This document shows, in pieces, positions 24,861-33,738 of a DNA stretch of 64,000 nucleotides. Positions within the stretch are counted from its first letter, which is position 1. Each line of letters begins with the position of its first letter. Made by a program: the position numbers and the translations under genes. The notes under the pieces are model-generated. The model ran no database searches and was not told where the DNA came from. It was given only the letters and a program-made list of their open reading frames with translations. Source of the DNA: 3-1-20CM-4-69-9 sp963833655 (lineage in GTDB: Bacteria > Actinomycetota > Thermoleophilia > Gaiellales > Gaiellaceae); NCBI GenBank assembly GCA_963833655.1, contig CAWHYL010000007.1, forward strand, positions 310,001-374,000. The letters run 5' to 3'.

Positions 24861-26576
24861 GTGGCAGCGCCAAAGCGCATCACTCTCGTCGCCGACGAGC
24901 TGCTCGGCCACACCCGCACGGGCGGCATCGGCACCGCCACCACGTACCTCGCGCTCGCCCTCGGCCGGATGGGCCATCAGGTGGAGCTCCTGGCGACCGG
25001 CGATGCACCGCACGAGCCGATGGCGGACGAGTGGTCGCGCTTGTACGGAGACGGAGGCGTGGCCGTTCGGCAGCTGCCGCGGCGCGACCGGCGCGTCGAG
25101 CCTGCGTCCTTCGCCCGGATGCTCGACGTCGAGGCTGCACTCGCCGCCGATCCGCCGCACATCGTCATCGCTCAGGAGCTGGCCGCTCCCGCTTATACGG
25201 CGCTGCGGACCCGGCAGCTCGGTCTCGGTTTCGACCGCACCCTCTTCGTTGTCTACTGCCACGGGGGGCGCCGCTGGATCACGGACATGGCGCAGAAGGT
25301 GCGAGTGTTGCCCGGCGCACACGAGGTGACCGAGCTCGAACGCGCGTCGGTGGAGATCGCCGATGTCGTCGTGAGCCCGAGCGCGTACCTCGTCGACTGG
25401 ATGCGAGGCGAAGGCTGGCGCGTCCCGGATTCGACGTTCGTGATCCCCTACTTCAATCGCTCTGCCGCAACCGGGGAGGTGCCGCCTCGCGCCGCTCTCA
25501 ACGGCGGCCGGGTTGAGCGTCTCGCGTTCTTCGGGCGGCTGGAGGAGCGCAAGGGATTGAGGCCGTTCGCCGAGGGCGTGAACGCGCTTCCGGCGGAGCT
25601 ACTGCGTGGGATCGAGCTCGAATTCGTCGGCGCCGCGACGCCGGCCTGGCCACCCGAGCGCATCGAGGCCCTCTTTGCCGAGCAGACGCGACGACAGCTG
25701 CGGCGCATCTCGTTCGCAACCGATTTGGATCAGCCGGACGCGCTGGCGCGGCTCAGCCGGCTCGGCACGCTGGCCGTCATGCCGTCGCTCGGCGAGACGT
25801 TCTCCAACGCCGTGTACGAGTGCCTGGAACGCGGCATCCCGTTCATCGCGTCGGACGCCGGCGCCCCGGCCGAGCTGGTCGCGCCCGACGACCGCGAACG
25901 AGTCCTGTTCGAGCCTTCCGCTGCCGGCGTCGCCGGTGCTCTCCGGCGCGCGCTGGCGGACGGCGATGCGCTCCAGCCGGCGACGCCGGCTTTCGATGCA
26001 AACAGCGCGCGCGAAGGTTGGGCGGAGGTCGTCGGGCGAGAGCCAGCGGCGCGGTCTGCTCAGAGCGCCGGCGCCGCCGACAGCATCGTCGTACAACGTG
26101 ACGACGACATGCTCGACGAGAACTGCGTGGAAACGTTGCGACGCGCGCAGGCCGCCTCTGGCGCGGATGTCGTGACCTGCGGCGTCCGGCTTCCAACCGG
26201 AGGTGAGCGCCTCTTCATCGGCGAGCCGCGCGGGCTCGGGGTCATCGCCAACCACTACGGCACGGTCGGGCTCGTGCGCCGTTCGCTTCTGCCGCCGGAC
26301 GCCGAGGGGGAGGATCCGTGGCCGCTCTACGCGCGTCTGAGCCTCGACGGCGCCACGATCGTCTCGGTTCCGCGGCCGCTCGCTGCCCAGCGGATTCAGC
26401 CCGGCGACGTCAAGCGGTCGCCGGCGACGGCCCTGAAGGTGGTCGACCACTTCGAACGCCGGCTGCCGCGCCAGGTTCGCCACCTTGCGCGGCTCGCCGC
26501 GGGACTGGCTGCACAGCCGGACGCGGCAGCGACGCCACGGGGCAGCCTCCTCCGCAGGGTCTTGGCCCGCCTATGA
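24861..26576 (+). CDS. GT4 glycosyltransferase with an appended GT2-like C-terminal half-domain (copy A1)
   Basis: A 571-residue protein. Residues 5-370 are a GT4 domain: LLGHTRTGGIGTATTYLALA (N-terminal Gly-rich loop), LAFFGRLEERKGLRPFAEG, LAVMPSLGETFSNAVYECLE (E-x7-E) and GIPFIASDAGAPAELV. Residues about 395-500 contain IVVQRDDDMLDENCVETLRR, SGADVVTCGVRL and EPRGLGVIANHYGTVGLVRR, which match the second half of a GT2 enzyme (DDD metal motif plus acceptor region) without its first half. It is paralogous along its whole length to the next gene. The pair probably adds two related residues. GTG 24861 starts directly at the domain. The stop overlaps the next ATG (ATGA). Confidence 0.82.
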   Translation: MAAPKRITLVADELLGHTRTGGIGTATTYLALALGRMGHQVELLATGDAPHEPMADEWSRLYGDGGVAVRQLPRRDRRVEPASFARMLDVEAALAADPPHIVIAQELAAPAYTALRTRQLGLGFDRTLFVVYCHGGRRWITDMAQKVRVLPGAHEVTELERASVEIADVVVSPSAYLVDWMRGEGWRVPDSTFVIPYFNRSAATGEVPPRAALNGGRVERLAFFGRLEERKGLRPFAEGVNALPAELLRGIELEFVGAATPAWPPERIEALFAEQTRRQLRRISFATDLDQPDALARLSRLGTLAVMPSLGETFSNAVYECLERGIPFIASDAGAPAELVAPDDRERVLFEPSAAGVAGALRRALADGDALQPATPAFDANSAREGWAEVVGREPAARSAQSAGAADSIVVQRDDDMLDENCVETLRRAQAASGADVVTCGVRLPTGGERLFIGEPRGLGVIANHYGTVGLVRRSLLPPDAEGEDPWPLYARLSLDGATIVSVPRPLAAQRIQPGDVKRSPATALKVVDHFERRLPRQVRHLARLAAGLAAQPDAAATPRGSLLRRVLARL

Positions 26577-28462
26577 GCGCACGCAGCGTCACGATCGTCG
26601 CCAGCGAGCTCCTGGGTCGGCCCGGAACCGGCGGAGCGGGGACCGCGGACTCGTTGCTCGCGGTCGCGCTCGGACGCCATGGCCACCGCGTGCGACTGGT
26701 GATCGCGAGCGGCCGCGCGATCGGCCCGCTCAACCCGGAGTGGCGCGCCCGCTACGAGGCAACGGGCGTCGAGATCTCCGTGCTCGAGCCGCTAGCGGGC
26801 GTCCGACCTTCGTACCTCGCCCCCGCTCTGGAGGTCTTCCATACCCTTCGCGAACGGCCTCCCGACGTCGTGATCGCCGACGACTGGCGTGGCCTCGCCT
26901 TCACCGCTTTGCGCGCACGGCAGACGGGGACCGCGCTGATCAAGACTGCCTTCATCGCCCACTGTCACGGGCCCGGACGCGTCCTCACGGAGTTCGCGCA
27001 GAAGGTTCCCGACACCGTCGAGCGTTTTGGGGAGGACGTGATGGAACGGGCCTCGATCGAGCTTGCCGATGCCGTCGTCAGCCCGAGCGAATGGCTCCTC
27101 GGCTGGATGCGCGCGCACGGCTGGGCAGTGCGCGACAACGCGCGCGTCGTTCAGTACGTGCGCCAAGCCGCAGCGCTGGACGAGCCCGCGCAGCCTGCGC
27201 GAGTCGGAGTCCCCATCCGTCGCCTGGCCTTCTTCGGCCAGTTGCGCGAAGGGAAAGGGATCCGGATCTTCGTCGAAGCGCTTGCGCTCCTTCCGCCGGA
27301 AACCCTCGAGGGGATCGACGTCCTTTTCCTCGGCAGCGGACGTGGCCGCTGGGCGAGCGAGCGCATCGCGGAGGCACTGCCACCCGCCGTGCAGCAAGCA
27401 CATTTCGAGACGCGCCGCGCGCGCGAGGCCGCGCTCGCGGAGCTCCGCACCCCCGGCACGCTCGCGGTCATGCCCTCGCTCCTCGACAACTCGCCGAACA
27501 CGGTCGCGGAGTGCATCGAGCAGGGTATTCCGTTCATCTCGACGTCGACGGGCGGAATTCCCGAGCTCGTCGCCGAGGACGACCGCGAGCGCGTCCTGTG
27601 TCCGCCGAACACACGCGCTCTCGCGGCAGCGCTGGAGCGAGCGCTGCGAAGCACGGACGGCGTCGCCCCCGCGAGGCCGGCGCGTGAGGCGCACGAGTCC
27701 GTGGACGCCTGGCTCCGGCTCGTCGCCGAGGTAACGCCCGCGCCCCAGGTCGCGCACCGCCGGCCCAATCATGTGGCCGTTGTCGTGCGGACGGATGAGA
27801 GCGCACGCCGCGCACGCCGGTTGGCGGATGCAACGAGTACGACGGAGGTCGAGGTCGTGGTGGCCGACTCGCGGCGCGCCGGGTTCGACCGCACAGCCGC
27901 CGACTGGATCGTCTTCCTCGACGACGACGACCAACCGGACGACGGACTGCTCGATGCGTTTGTCGCCGCGCAGGCAGCGGCTGACGCCGACGTCGTGACG
28001 GCCGCTGTGCGACCGGCCGGCGACCCCGGCGGTGTCCAGCTCTTCCTCGGCGACCCCGGCCCGCTCGGGATGCTCGAGAACCAGTACGGGGTGCTCGGGT
28101 TCCTCCGGAGCGACGCGGTCGCCGCTCAGCCGCTTCTCGACGACGTCCCTGACCCGGACTGGCCGCTGTTCGCTCGCGTCGCGCTCGCGGGCGGCCGCAT
28201 CGTCTCGCTCCCAGACACGCTGTCGACTCACAGGGGCAAGCCCGGGCGCATCGGGGACGTCCCCGGAGCAGGCGTGGTCGTGCTCGAAGCCTTCGAGGAA
28301 CGGCCGACCCGCGAACTTCGCGCGCTGCCGCAGTTCGCGGCAACACTCTCGGCGGCGCTCGCGCGGACCCCCTCCGCCACGGCGGCCGGCGCCGCGCCAC
28401 CGCTCGCCCACCGATTGCGCCGGCGTGCGGCCGGGCTCGTCCGCGCGCGACGACCGTCATGA
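26573..28462 (+). CDS. GT4 glycosyltransferase with an appended GT2-like C-terminal half-domain (copy A2)
   Basis: A 629-residue tandem paralogue of the preceding protein. Equivalent landmarks are LLGRPGTGGAGTADSLLAVA, LAFFGQLREGKGIRIFVEAL, LAVMPSLLDNSPNTVAECIE and GIPFISTSTGGIPELV. The C-terminal unit has DWIVFLDDDDQPDDGLLDAF, DADVVTAAVRPAG and GMLENQYGVLGFLR. The metal motif is better preserved here (LDDDDQPDD) than in copy A1, so this copy may have two active transferase sites. The E-x7-E Glu that copy A1 keeps is Leu-Asp-Asn here (PSLLDNSPNT), a possible specificity change. It is linked on both sides by ATGA overlaps. Confidence 0.82.
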   Translation: MSARSVTIVASELLGRPGTGGAGTADSLLAVALGRHGHRVRLVIASGRAIGPLNPEWRARYEATGVEISVLEPLAGVRPSYLAPALEVFHTLRERPPDVVIADDWRGLAFTALRARQTGTALIKTAFIAHCHGPGRVLTEFAQKVPDTVERFGEDVMERASIELADAVVSPSEWLLGWMRAHGWAVRDNARVVQYVRQAAALDEPAQPARVGVPIRRLAFFGQLREGKGIRIFVEALALLPPETLEGIDVLFLGSGRGRWASERIAEALPPAVQQAHFETRRAREAALAELRTPGTLAVMPSLLDNSPNTVAECIEQGIPFISTSTGGIPELVAEDDRERVLCPPNTRALAAALERALRSTDGVAPARPAREAHESVDAWLRLVAEVTPAPQVAHRRPNHVAVVVRTDESARRARRLADATSTTEVEVVVADSRRAGFDRTAADWIVFLDDDDQPDDGLLDAFVAAQAAADADVVTAAVRPAGDPGGVQLFLGDPGPLGMLENQYGVLGFLRSDAVAAQPLLDDVPDPDWPLFARVALAGGRIVSLPDTLSTHRGKPGRIGDVPGAGVVVLEAFEERPTRELRALPQFAATLSAALARTPSATAAGAAPPLAHRLRRRAAGLVRARRPS

Positions 28463-29463
28463 AGGTCGTCATGACGCTCACCGCCCGCGACGAGGCGGAC
28501 ATCATCGACGCGCACATCGCGTTCCATCTCGCGATCGGCGTCGACTTCGTGATCGCCGCGGACAATGAGTCGACCGACGGGACGACCGAGATCCTCGAGA
28601 AGTATGCGCGCGACGGCTATCTCTTACGCCTTCCGACGTCGGACCCGTTCCTGCAGATCGAGCTCGTCACCGACCTCGCTCGCCGCGCGGCCACCGATCA
28701 CGCTGCCGACTGGGTGATCAACAGCGACGCCGACGAATTCTGGTGGCCGCGAGGAGCCCCACTCAAGGAGATCCTCGCAGCGGTGCCGCCGCGGTTCGGC
28801 AGCGTACGGGGCATGTGGCGCAACTTCGTCGCGCGACCTGAGGACGGCCGCCCGTTCAACGAACGGATGACGATCCGATCGCAGCGGCCGGTGCAAGGGC
28901 TCCATCCGTTCAACACGCACTTCAAGACCGTCCATCGGGCATCCGCCGACGTGGAGATCGGCGGCGGAAACCATGACGTCCGCGGAGCCGGCCTAGCCCC
29001 TCTCTATGGCTGGTATCCGTTCGACGTCCTGCACTTTCCGATCCGGTCGCTGGCCCAGTTCGAGCGGAAGTTCATGCGCCACTGGCAGGTCACGTCCGCC
29101 GACGGCAAGGCGAGCAATCCCTTCTACGACGTCGTCCGGGACGCGCAACGCGACGGCCGAATCGACGAGCTGTACCGAGCGTACTTCGTCGGCGACGACG
29201 AACTCGCGCGAGGACTGGGCGACGGTTCCCTTGTCGAGGACACGCGCTTGCGCGATGCGTTGCGCGCGCTGCGCGGCGACGTCCGGTTCGACCTGGGTGC
29301 GTCGACGGTCGACCGCGGCTACCTGGTGGAGCTGGGCTACATCGAGGACAACAGCCCGTTCGTGCGGGCACAGCGTCGCGTCGAGGGACTCGAGGCACGG
29401 GCCGCGCGGCTGGAGACGGGGATCGCACGGCGGCTGTCACGGCGCCTCACCCGCAGCGCATGA
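28459..29463 (+). CDS. GT2_4/GT92-like glycosyltransferase (copy B1)
   Basis: A 334-residue protein. It opens MKVVMTLTARDEADIIDAHI, then FVIAADNESTDGTTEIL and DWVINSDADEFWWPRG, the D-x-D metal motif of the Glyco_tranf_2_4 group. GGGNHDV and FDVLHFPIRSLAQFERKF are conserved in the following gene. The C-terminal about 40 residues are a charged helical tail. It is an apparently cytoplasmic glycosyltransferase of unknown specificity. The ATG overlaps the preceding stop (ATGA) and its own stop overlaps the next ATG, giving a strict four-gene unit A1-A2-B1-B2. Confidence 0.83.
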   Translation: MKVVMTLTARDEADIIDAHIAFHLAIGVDFVIAADNESTDGTTEILEKYARDGYLLRLPTSDPFLQIELVTDLARRAATDHAADWVINSDADEFWWPRGAPLKEILAAVPPRFGSVRGMWRNFVARPEDGRPFNERMTIRSQRPVQGLHPFNTHFKTVHRASADVEIGGGNHDVRGAGLAPLYGWYPFDVLHFPIRSLAQFERKFMRHWQVTSADGKASNPFYDVVRDAQRDGRIDELYRAYFVGDDELARGLGDGSLVEDTRLRDALRALRGDVRFDLGASTVDRGYLVELGYIEDNSPFVRAQRRVEGLEARAARLETGIARRLSRRLTRSA

Positions 29464-30491
29464 AGCTCGTCATGACGCTCCTCGCCCGCGACGAGGCGGA
29501 CGTCGTGGATGCCCAGATCGCCTACCATCTCCGCGCCGGCGTGGACTTCATCGTCGCCACGGACAACGGATCGCGCGACGGCACAGTCGAGATCCTCCAA
29601 CGCTACGCGAGCGGCGGCTACCTCCGGTTGCTGCGCGAGGACGCGAACAACATGAAGCAAGGCGACTGGGTCACGCGCATGGCGCGGATGGCGGCGATCG
29701 AGCACGGGGCGGACTGGGTGATCAACAGCGATGCCGACGAGTTCTGGTGCTCGCACGGCGCACCGATCAAAGAGGTGCTCGCCGAGGTCCCCGCGCGGTT
29801 CTCCACCGTTCGCGCGCTGATGCGCAACTTCGTGCCGCGGCCGGGAAGCGAGTTCTTCGCCGAGCGGATGACGGCTCGGCTTGTACCCGGCGAGGCGACG
29901 CTGCAGCGTCACCGCGTGCACCCGTTCCACGCACAGGACAAGGTCATCCACCGCGCGCATCCCGAGGTGACGGTGAGCGAGGGCAACCACGACGCCCGTT
30001 GGGCCTCGTCGGTCGACCTGCGCGGCTCGTGGCAGTTCGAGGTGCTGCACTTCCCGATGCGCTCGCCGGAGCAGTGCATCCACAAGTGGCGCAACTACGA
30101 ACGTCACGGCTATGCCGGCTACGACGTGCTCACCGACCACGACGCGCGCGAGTACTACGGGTCGATCCTCGTCGACGACGCAGACCTCGCCGACGGCCTC
30201 GCGCACGGCACCTATGTCATCGACAATCGCGTGCGCGACGCACTCCGAGCGACATCGCGTCTGGATGGTGCCTTCGCGCTGCCGGACGGGGGTATGCCGC
30301 TCGCGTTTCCTTCGCTGACGACGCTCGAGGCGGCGGCACTGGCCGTCGATGCCGCGGCAGGTTCGGACCGCGATGCGATCGTCAAAGTCGAAGGCCGCGT
30401 CCACGAGCTCGAGAGCCGGCTGGCGGCGATCGAGCGCGGCCGCGCTACCAGGCGCTCCAGCCCCCGTCGACGACGAGGTTGGCGCCGGTGA
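29460..30491 (+). CDS. GT2_4/GT92-like glycosyltransferase (copy B2)
   Basis: A 343-residue tandem paralogue of copy B1: MKLVMTLLARDEADVVDAQI, FIVATDNGSRDGTVEIL, DWVINSDADEFWCSHG, SEGNHDARWASS and FEVLHFPMRSPEQCIHKW. The metal motif DADEFW is intact. The C-terminus ends in a charged coiled-coil-like stretch and an Arg-rich tail that overlaps the convergent SDR gene by 47 bases. It is the last gene of the rightward cassette. Specificity is unknown; divergence from B1 in the acceptor half suggests a different acceptor or sugar. Confidence 0.83.
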   Translation: MKLVMTLLARDEADVVDAQIAYHLRAGVDFIVATDNGSRDGTVEILQRYASGGYLRLLREDANNMKQGDWVTRMARMAAIEHGADWVINSDADEFWCSHGAPIKEVLAEVPARFSTVRALMRNFVPRPGSEFFAERMTARLVPGEATLQRHRVHPFHAQDKVIHRAHPEVTVSEGNHDARWASSVDLRGSWQFEVLHFPMRSPEQCIHKWRNYERHGYAGYDVLTDHDAREYYGSILVDDADLADGLAHGTYVIDNRVRDALRATSRLDGAFALPDGGMPLAFPSLTTLEAAALAVDAAAGSDRDAIVKVEGRVHELESRLAAIERGRATRRSSPRRRRGWRR

Positions 30492-31197
30492 CGTACGACG
30501 ACGCGTCGGACGCCAGGAAGACGACGGGCCCGACGACCTCCTCCACGGCCGCCATGCGGCCGAGCGGCATCCGTGCGGTGTACGCCTCGACGAACTCCCG
30601 CGGCTGCTCGTTGGCGATGCCTGCAAGCGTGAGCGTGTTCACGCGTACGCCGCTCTTCGCCCAGTACGTCGCGAGATAACGCGTCAGGTTGTAGAGCGCC
30701 GACTTCGAGACCGAGTACGCCACCGGCTTGTAGAACGCTTCCCCACCCGTGCGGCGGAACTCGTACAGGTCTTGGACCGGCGAAAGCATGCCGTAGACAG
30801 AAGAGATGTTCACGATCGAGCCGCCTCTGCCCTCGGCCATGCGCGCGCCGACGACCTGGCACGAGAGAAAGGTGCCTTTGACGTTGACGTCCATGACCGC
30901 GTCGAACGACTCCTCGGGGTATGACTCGAGCGGCCCAACCTCCTCGGCAGGAGCATCGGGTGGCGAGTCGAGCGCCGCGGCGTTGACCAGCACGTCCGGC
31001 GTTCCAACCTCCTCGAGCGCAGCCTCGAGCGCGAAGCGGTCGGTGACGTCGACGCGGAGGGGATCAGCCGCAATGTCGAAGATCGCGACACGCGCACCGC
31101 GGGCCTCGAGCCCGCGGACGATCTCCGCGCCGAGCTGACCGGCGCCACCGGTCACGATCGCGACGCGCCCCTCCAGCGAGAAGAGGTCGTCGCTCAC
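30445..31197 (-). CDS. Short-chain dehydrogenase/reductase
   Basis: A 250-residue classical SDR. VAIVTGGAGQLGAEIV is the cofactor loop (TGxxxGxG), NAAAL follows strand 4, and the Ser-Tyr-Lys triad is NISSVYG ... YSVSKSAL (YxxxK). The C-terminus NLVVDGGWSAW is typical. Its position at the end of a NeuB-phosphatase-SDR chain suggests oxidation or reduction of a precursor or product of the ulosonic acid; SDRs of this type also accompany NeuB genes in flagellin-glycan loci. GTG 31197 overlaps the phosphatase stop (GTGA). The 3' end overlaps the convergent glycosyltransferase. Confidence 0.85.
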   Translation of the reverse strand: MSDDLFSLEGRVAIVTGGAGQLGAEIVRGLEARGARVAIFDIAADPLRVDVTDRFALEAALEEVGTPDVLVNAAALDSPPDAPAEEVGPLESYPEESFDAVMDVNVKGTFLSCQVVGARMAEGRGGSIVNISSVYGMLSPVQDLYEFRRTGGEAFYKPVAYSVSKSALYNLTRYLATYWAKSGVRVNTLTLAGIANEQPREFVEAYTARMPLGRMAAVEEVVGPVVFLASDASSYVTGANLVVDGGWSAW

Positions 31198-31676
31198 GCC
31201 CGCTGCGCCGCCCAGACCGCGTCGCAGAACTCGCGCACGCACCCGTGACCGCCCGGTCGCTTCAGCACCCAGCGTGCGAGCGGAACCACTTCCTGCCACG
31301 CGTCCGCGGGGACGACCGCCAAGCCGACGGCGCGCAGGCAGTCCGCGTCGTTGATGTCGTTCCCGACGTACGCGACTTCGTCGAGCGCTTCGCCGGCATG
31401 CTTGCGCACGAGCGACAGCTTGTCGTCGACTCCTTGGACGCACTCCGCCTGCAGCTTCCGCGCGCGCGCGCCGACGATCGGGTTGCGCTCCATCGAGACG
31501 ATCAGATAACGAACGCCGACCTCGTCGAGGCGACGAAGACCGAGCCCGTCGCTCCGAGAGAATGCCAGCATCTCCTCGCCGCGCTCGTTGACCCAGACGC
31601 GGTTGTCGGTGAAGACGCCGTCGAAGTCGAAGATCGCAAGGCGCACGCGCTCGAGCAGCGGCTCGAGCTCGCTCAC
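31194..31676 (-). CDS. KdsC-like HAD phosphatase
   Basis: A 160-residue capless HAD phosphatase of the KdsC/YrbI group. IFDFDGVFTDNRV carries the Asp-x-Asp nucleophile pair, LIVSMERNPIVGARARKL is the motif II region, GVDDKLSLVRKH supplies the motif III Lys, and YVGNDINDADCLRAVG is motif IV. The length fits the family. KdsC removes phosphate from KDO-8-P, and close relatives remove it from KDN-9-P. Directly downstream of a NeuB gene (GTGA overlap), it implies that the condensation product is phosphorylated, as in the KDN or animal sialic acid route, rather than free as in the bacterial NeuC-NeuB-NeuA route (inference from family knowledge). Confidence 0.87.
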   Translation of the reverse strand: MSELEPLLERVRLAIFDFDGVFTDNRVWVNERGEEMLAFSRSDGLGLRRLDEVGVRYLIVSMERNPIVGARARKLQAECVQGVDDKLSLVRKHAGEALDEVAYVGNDINDADCLRAVGLAVVPADAWQEVVPLARWVLKRPGGHGCVREFCDAVWAAQRA

Positions 31677-32758
31677 GGCCGTACGGCGGTCTGCGCCTCC
31701 GCGTGGCGGGGCTCGAGATCGTCGAACGTGACGAAGTCCTCGCATACGATCGGCCGCCGCAAGCGCCGGCCGACGAGCCGGTCGAGTTCGTAGGGCGGCA
31801 GGCCGCCGTCCGCGGGCGACTTGATCGCGAGGTCGTCGGCCGTCAAGACGTGGCCGAGCTCGAGATCGCGCGCCGCCACGAGCTTCTTTCCCATCTTCTC
31901 GAGCGGGTCGGCCTCGATCGGCAACGGTCGCTTCTCGGCGTCACCGAGCGCAGCCGGCACACGGTGCAGGTCGCGCACGAGCCGCCGCATGCCTTCGGGC
32001 ATCAGCGAGAACGCATGGTCGCGGCCCTTGAGCGCATGGTCGAGCGTGAAGTGCTTCTCGATCACGCGCGCGCCGAGCATGTGGGCGACGACGGCCATCG
32101 CGATGCCGTTCTGGTGGTCGGACAACCCGATCACCAGGTTCGGGAATCGCTCGCGGAGCGTCGTGATGACGTTGAGGTTGAGATCGTGGACGTCCGCGGG
32201 ATACGCGGCCGTGCACTGCAGGACGCCGAGCTGGTCGTTGATCGGGAGGATCGCATAGACGGCGCGCTCGATGTCGGCCATCGTCCCGCCCCCGGTCGAC
32301 AGGAGCACCGGCTTGCCGAACGCGGCAACGTGGCGCTGCAGCGGGATGTTGCGCAGATCGCCCGAGGCGAACTTGAAAGCGGGCACGCCCAGCTCCGCGA
32401 GCACGTCCGCGGACTCGAAGTCGAACGCCGTCGCGAAGAGGGTTATGCCGGTCTCGCGGGCGTGGCGAAGCAGCTCGCGGTAATCGTCCGCACTGAGCTC
32501 GAGCGCCTCGCGATGCTCGCCGTACGTGCGCCCGAAGCTCAGCTCGTTGTCGTACGGCTGGTCGTAGAACTCGCGCGTGTAGAGCGCCCGGTTCGAGCGC
32601 TTTTGCAGCTTGACGGCGTCGACGCCGCACTCGTGCGCTGCGTCGATCAGCCGCTTGGCGAGCTCGACGTCTCCCTGGTGGTTGTGGCCGACCTCGGCGA
32701 TGACGTAGCAGGGCTTGTCGTCGGCGATCTCTACACCGTCGATGGCGAGTCGTCTCAT
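31673..32758 (-). CDS. Sialic-acid-synthase-family (NeuB-like) PEP-condensing enzyme
   Basis: A 361-residue protein. The TIM barrel begins YVIAEVGHNHQGDVELAKRL and holds AFKFASGDLRNIPL, KPVLLSTGGGTMADIE, VIGLSDHQNG and VIEKHFTLDHALKGRDHAFS, all NeuB hallmarks. Residues about 295-350 are an antifreeze-like SAF domain (RDLELGHVLTADDLAIKSP). It condenses phosphoenolpyruvate with a hexose or hexosamine, free or as its 6-phosphate, to give a nine-carbon ulosonic acid. The phosphatase that follows favours a phosphorylated substrate such as mannose-6-phosphate. ATG 32758 overlaps the upstream dehydratase stop (ATGA). Confidence 0.9.
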   Translation of the reverse strand: MRRLAIDGVEIADDKPCYVIAEVGHNHQGDVELAKRLIDAAHECGVDAVKLQKRSNRALYTREFYDQPYDNELSFGRTYGEHREALELSADDYRELLRHARETGITLFATAFDFESADVLAELGVPAFKFASGDLRNIPLQRHVAAFGKPVLLSTGGGTMADIERAVYAILPINDQLGVLQCTAAYPADVHDLNLNVITTLRERFPNLVIGLSDHQNGIAMAVVAHMLGARVIEKHFTLDHALKGRDHAFSLMPEGMRRLVRDLHRVPAALGDAEKRPLPIEADPLEKMGKKLVAARDLELGHVLTADDLAIKSPADGGLPPYELDRLVGRRLRRPIVCEDFVTFDDLEPRHAEAQTAVRP

Positions 32759-33738
32759 CGGCGCTCCATGCTAGTCGCGGCCTCGGCACGCAGCCGCGCG
32801 AGGTCCGCGTCCACGAGGAGATGCACGAGTTGTGCGAAGTCCACTTCCGGTTGCCAGCCGAGCTGTGCCCGCGCCTTCGTCGCGTTGCCGACGAGCCGGT
32901 GCAGCTCTGCAGCGCCGCGGTCCAGCCCCGGATCCACGCGCACGTGATCGTGCCAATCGAGCCCGACGTGGGAGAACGCCGTCTCGACGAGCTCGCGAAC
33001 GGAGTGCGGCTCGCCGGAGGCGACGACGTAGTCGCCCGGCGCGTCCTGCTGCAGCATCAGCCACATCGTGCGCACGTAATCGCCGGCGTAGCCCCAGTCG
33101 CGCGTTGCGTCGAGATCGCCGAGGAGGAGCTCGTGCTCCAAGCCGAGCGAGATCGCGGCCGCACCGTGCGACACCTTTCGCGGCAGGTATTTCAGGGGCC
33201 GCCGCGGCGACTCGTGGTTGTAGAGGATGCCGGAGCAGGCGAACAGCCCGTACAGCCGGCGGTACGAATGGACGATGAAGTGCGCGTACGCCTTCGCCAC
33301 GCCGTACGGGGTCACCGGCGCGAGCGGCGTCGCCTCGGTCTGCGGCGTCTCGAGCGGCTCGCCGAAGATCTCCGAGGACGACGCCTGGTAGAAGCGGATG
33401 GACGGCTCCACGCTCCGAATCGCCTCGAGCAGCGCAGTCGCGCCGACGGCCGCGAACTCTGCCGTTTGAACCGGTTGCTCCCACGACCTCGGCACAAAGG
33501 ACGGCGCCGCGAGGTTGTAGACCTCTGTCGGCCGTGCCGCCCGCAGCGCCTGCGTGAGCGACGTCTGGTTCAGCAGGTCGGCCTCCAAGAGCTCCACCTG
33601 CTCGAGCCCGGAGAGGTTCTCGTAGCTTGGCGCGCCGGGCCGCACGAGGCCTACCACCTCGTACCCGTGCTCGAGCAAGAGCTCGGCGAGGTACGACCCG
33701 TCCTGGCCGCCGATGCCGGTGATGAGGGCGCGCTTCAC
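32755..33738 (-). CDS. Extended SDR, GDP-mannose 4,6-dehydratase-like
   Basis: A 327-residue protein. LITGIGGQDGSYLAELLLEH is the characteristic NADP loop of GDP-mannose 4,6-dehydratases. FYQASSSEIFGEP (Ser-Ser-Glu), PYGVAKAYAHFIVHSYR (YxxxK) and NHESPRRPLKYLPRKV (nucleotide-sugar binding; normally NHESPRRGxxFVTRK) complete the family pattern. It should turn GDP-mannose into the 4-keto-6-deoxy sugar, the precursor of fucose, rhamnose or perosamine. Changes after RRP (LKYLP for GENFVT) leave the exact substrate open. GTG 33738 overlaps the GT4 stop (GTGA). Confidence 0.83.
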   Translation of the reverse strand: MKRALITGIGGQDGSYLAELLLEHGYEVVGLVRPGAPSYENLSGLEQVELLEADLLNQTSLTQALRAARPTEVYNLAAPSFVPRSWEQPVQTAEFAAVGATALLEAIRSVEPSIRFYQASSSEIFGEPLETPQTEATPLAPVTPYGVAKAYAHFIVHSYRRLYGLFACSGILYNHESPRRPLKYLPRKVSHGAAAISLGLEHELLLGDLDATRDWGYAGDYVRTMWLMLQQDAPGDYVVASGEPHSVRELVETAFSHVGLDWHDHVRVDPGLDRGAAELHRLVGNATKARAQLGWQPEVDFAQLVHLLVDADLARLRAEAATSMERR

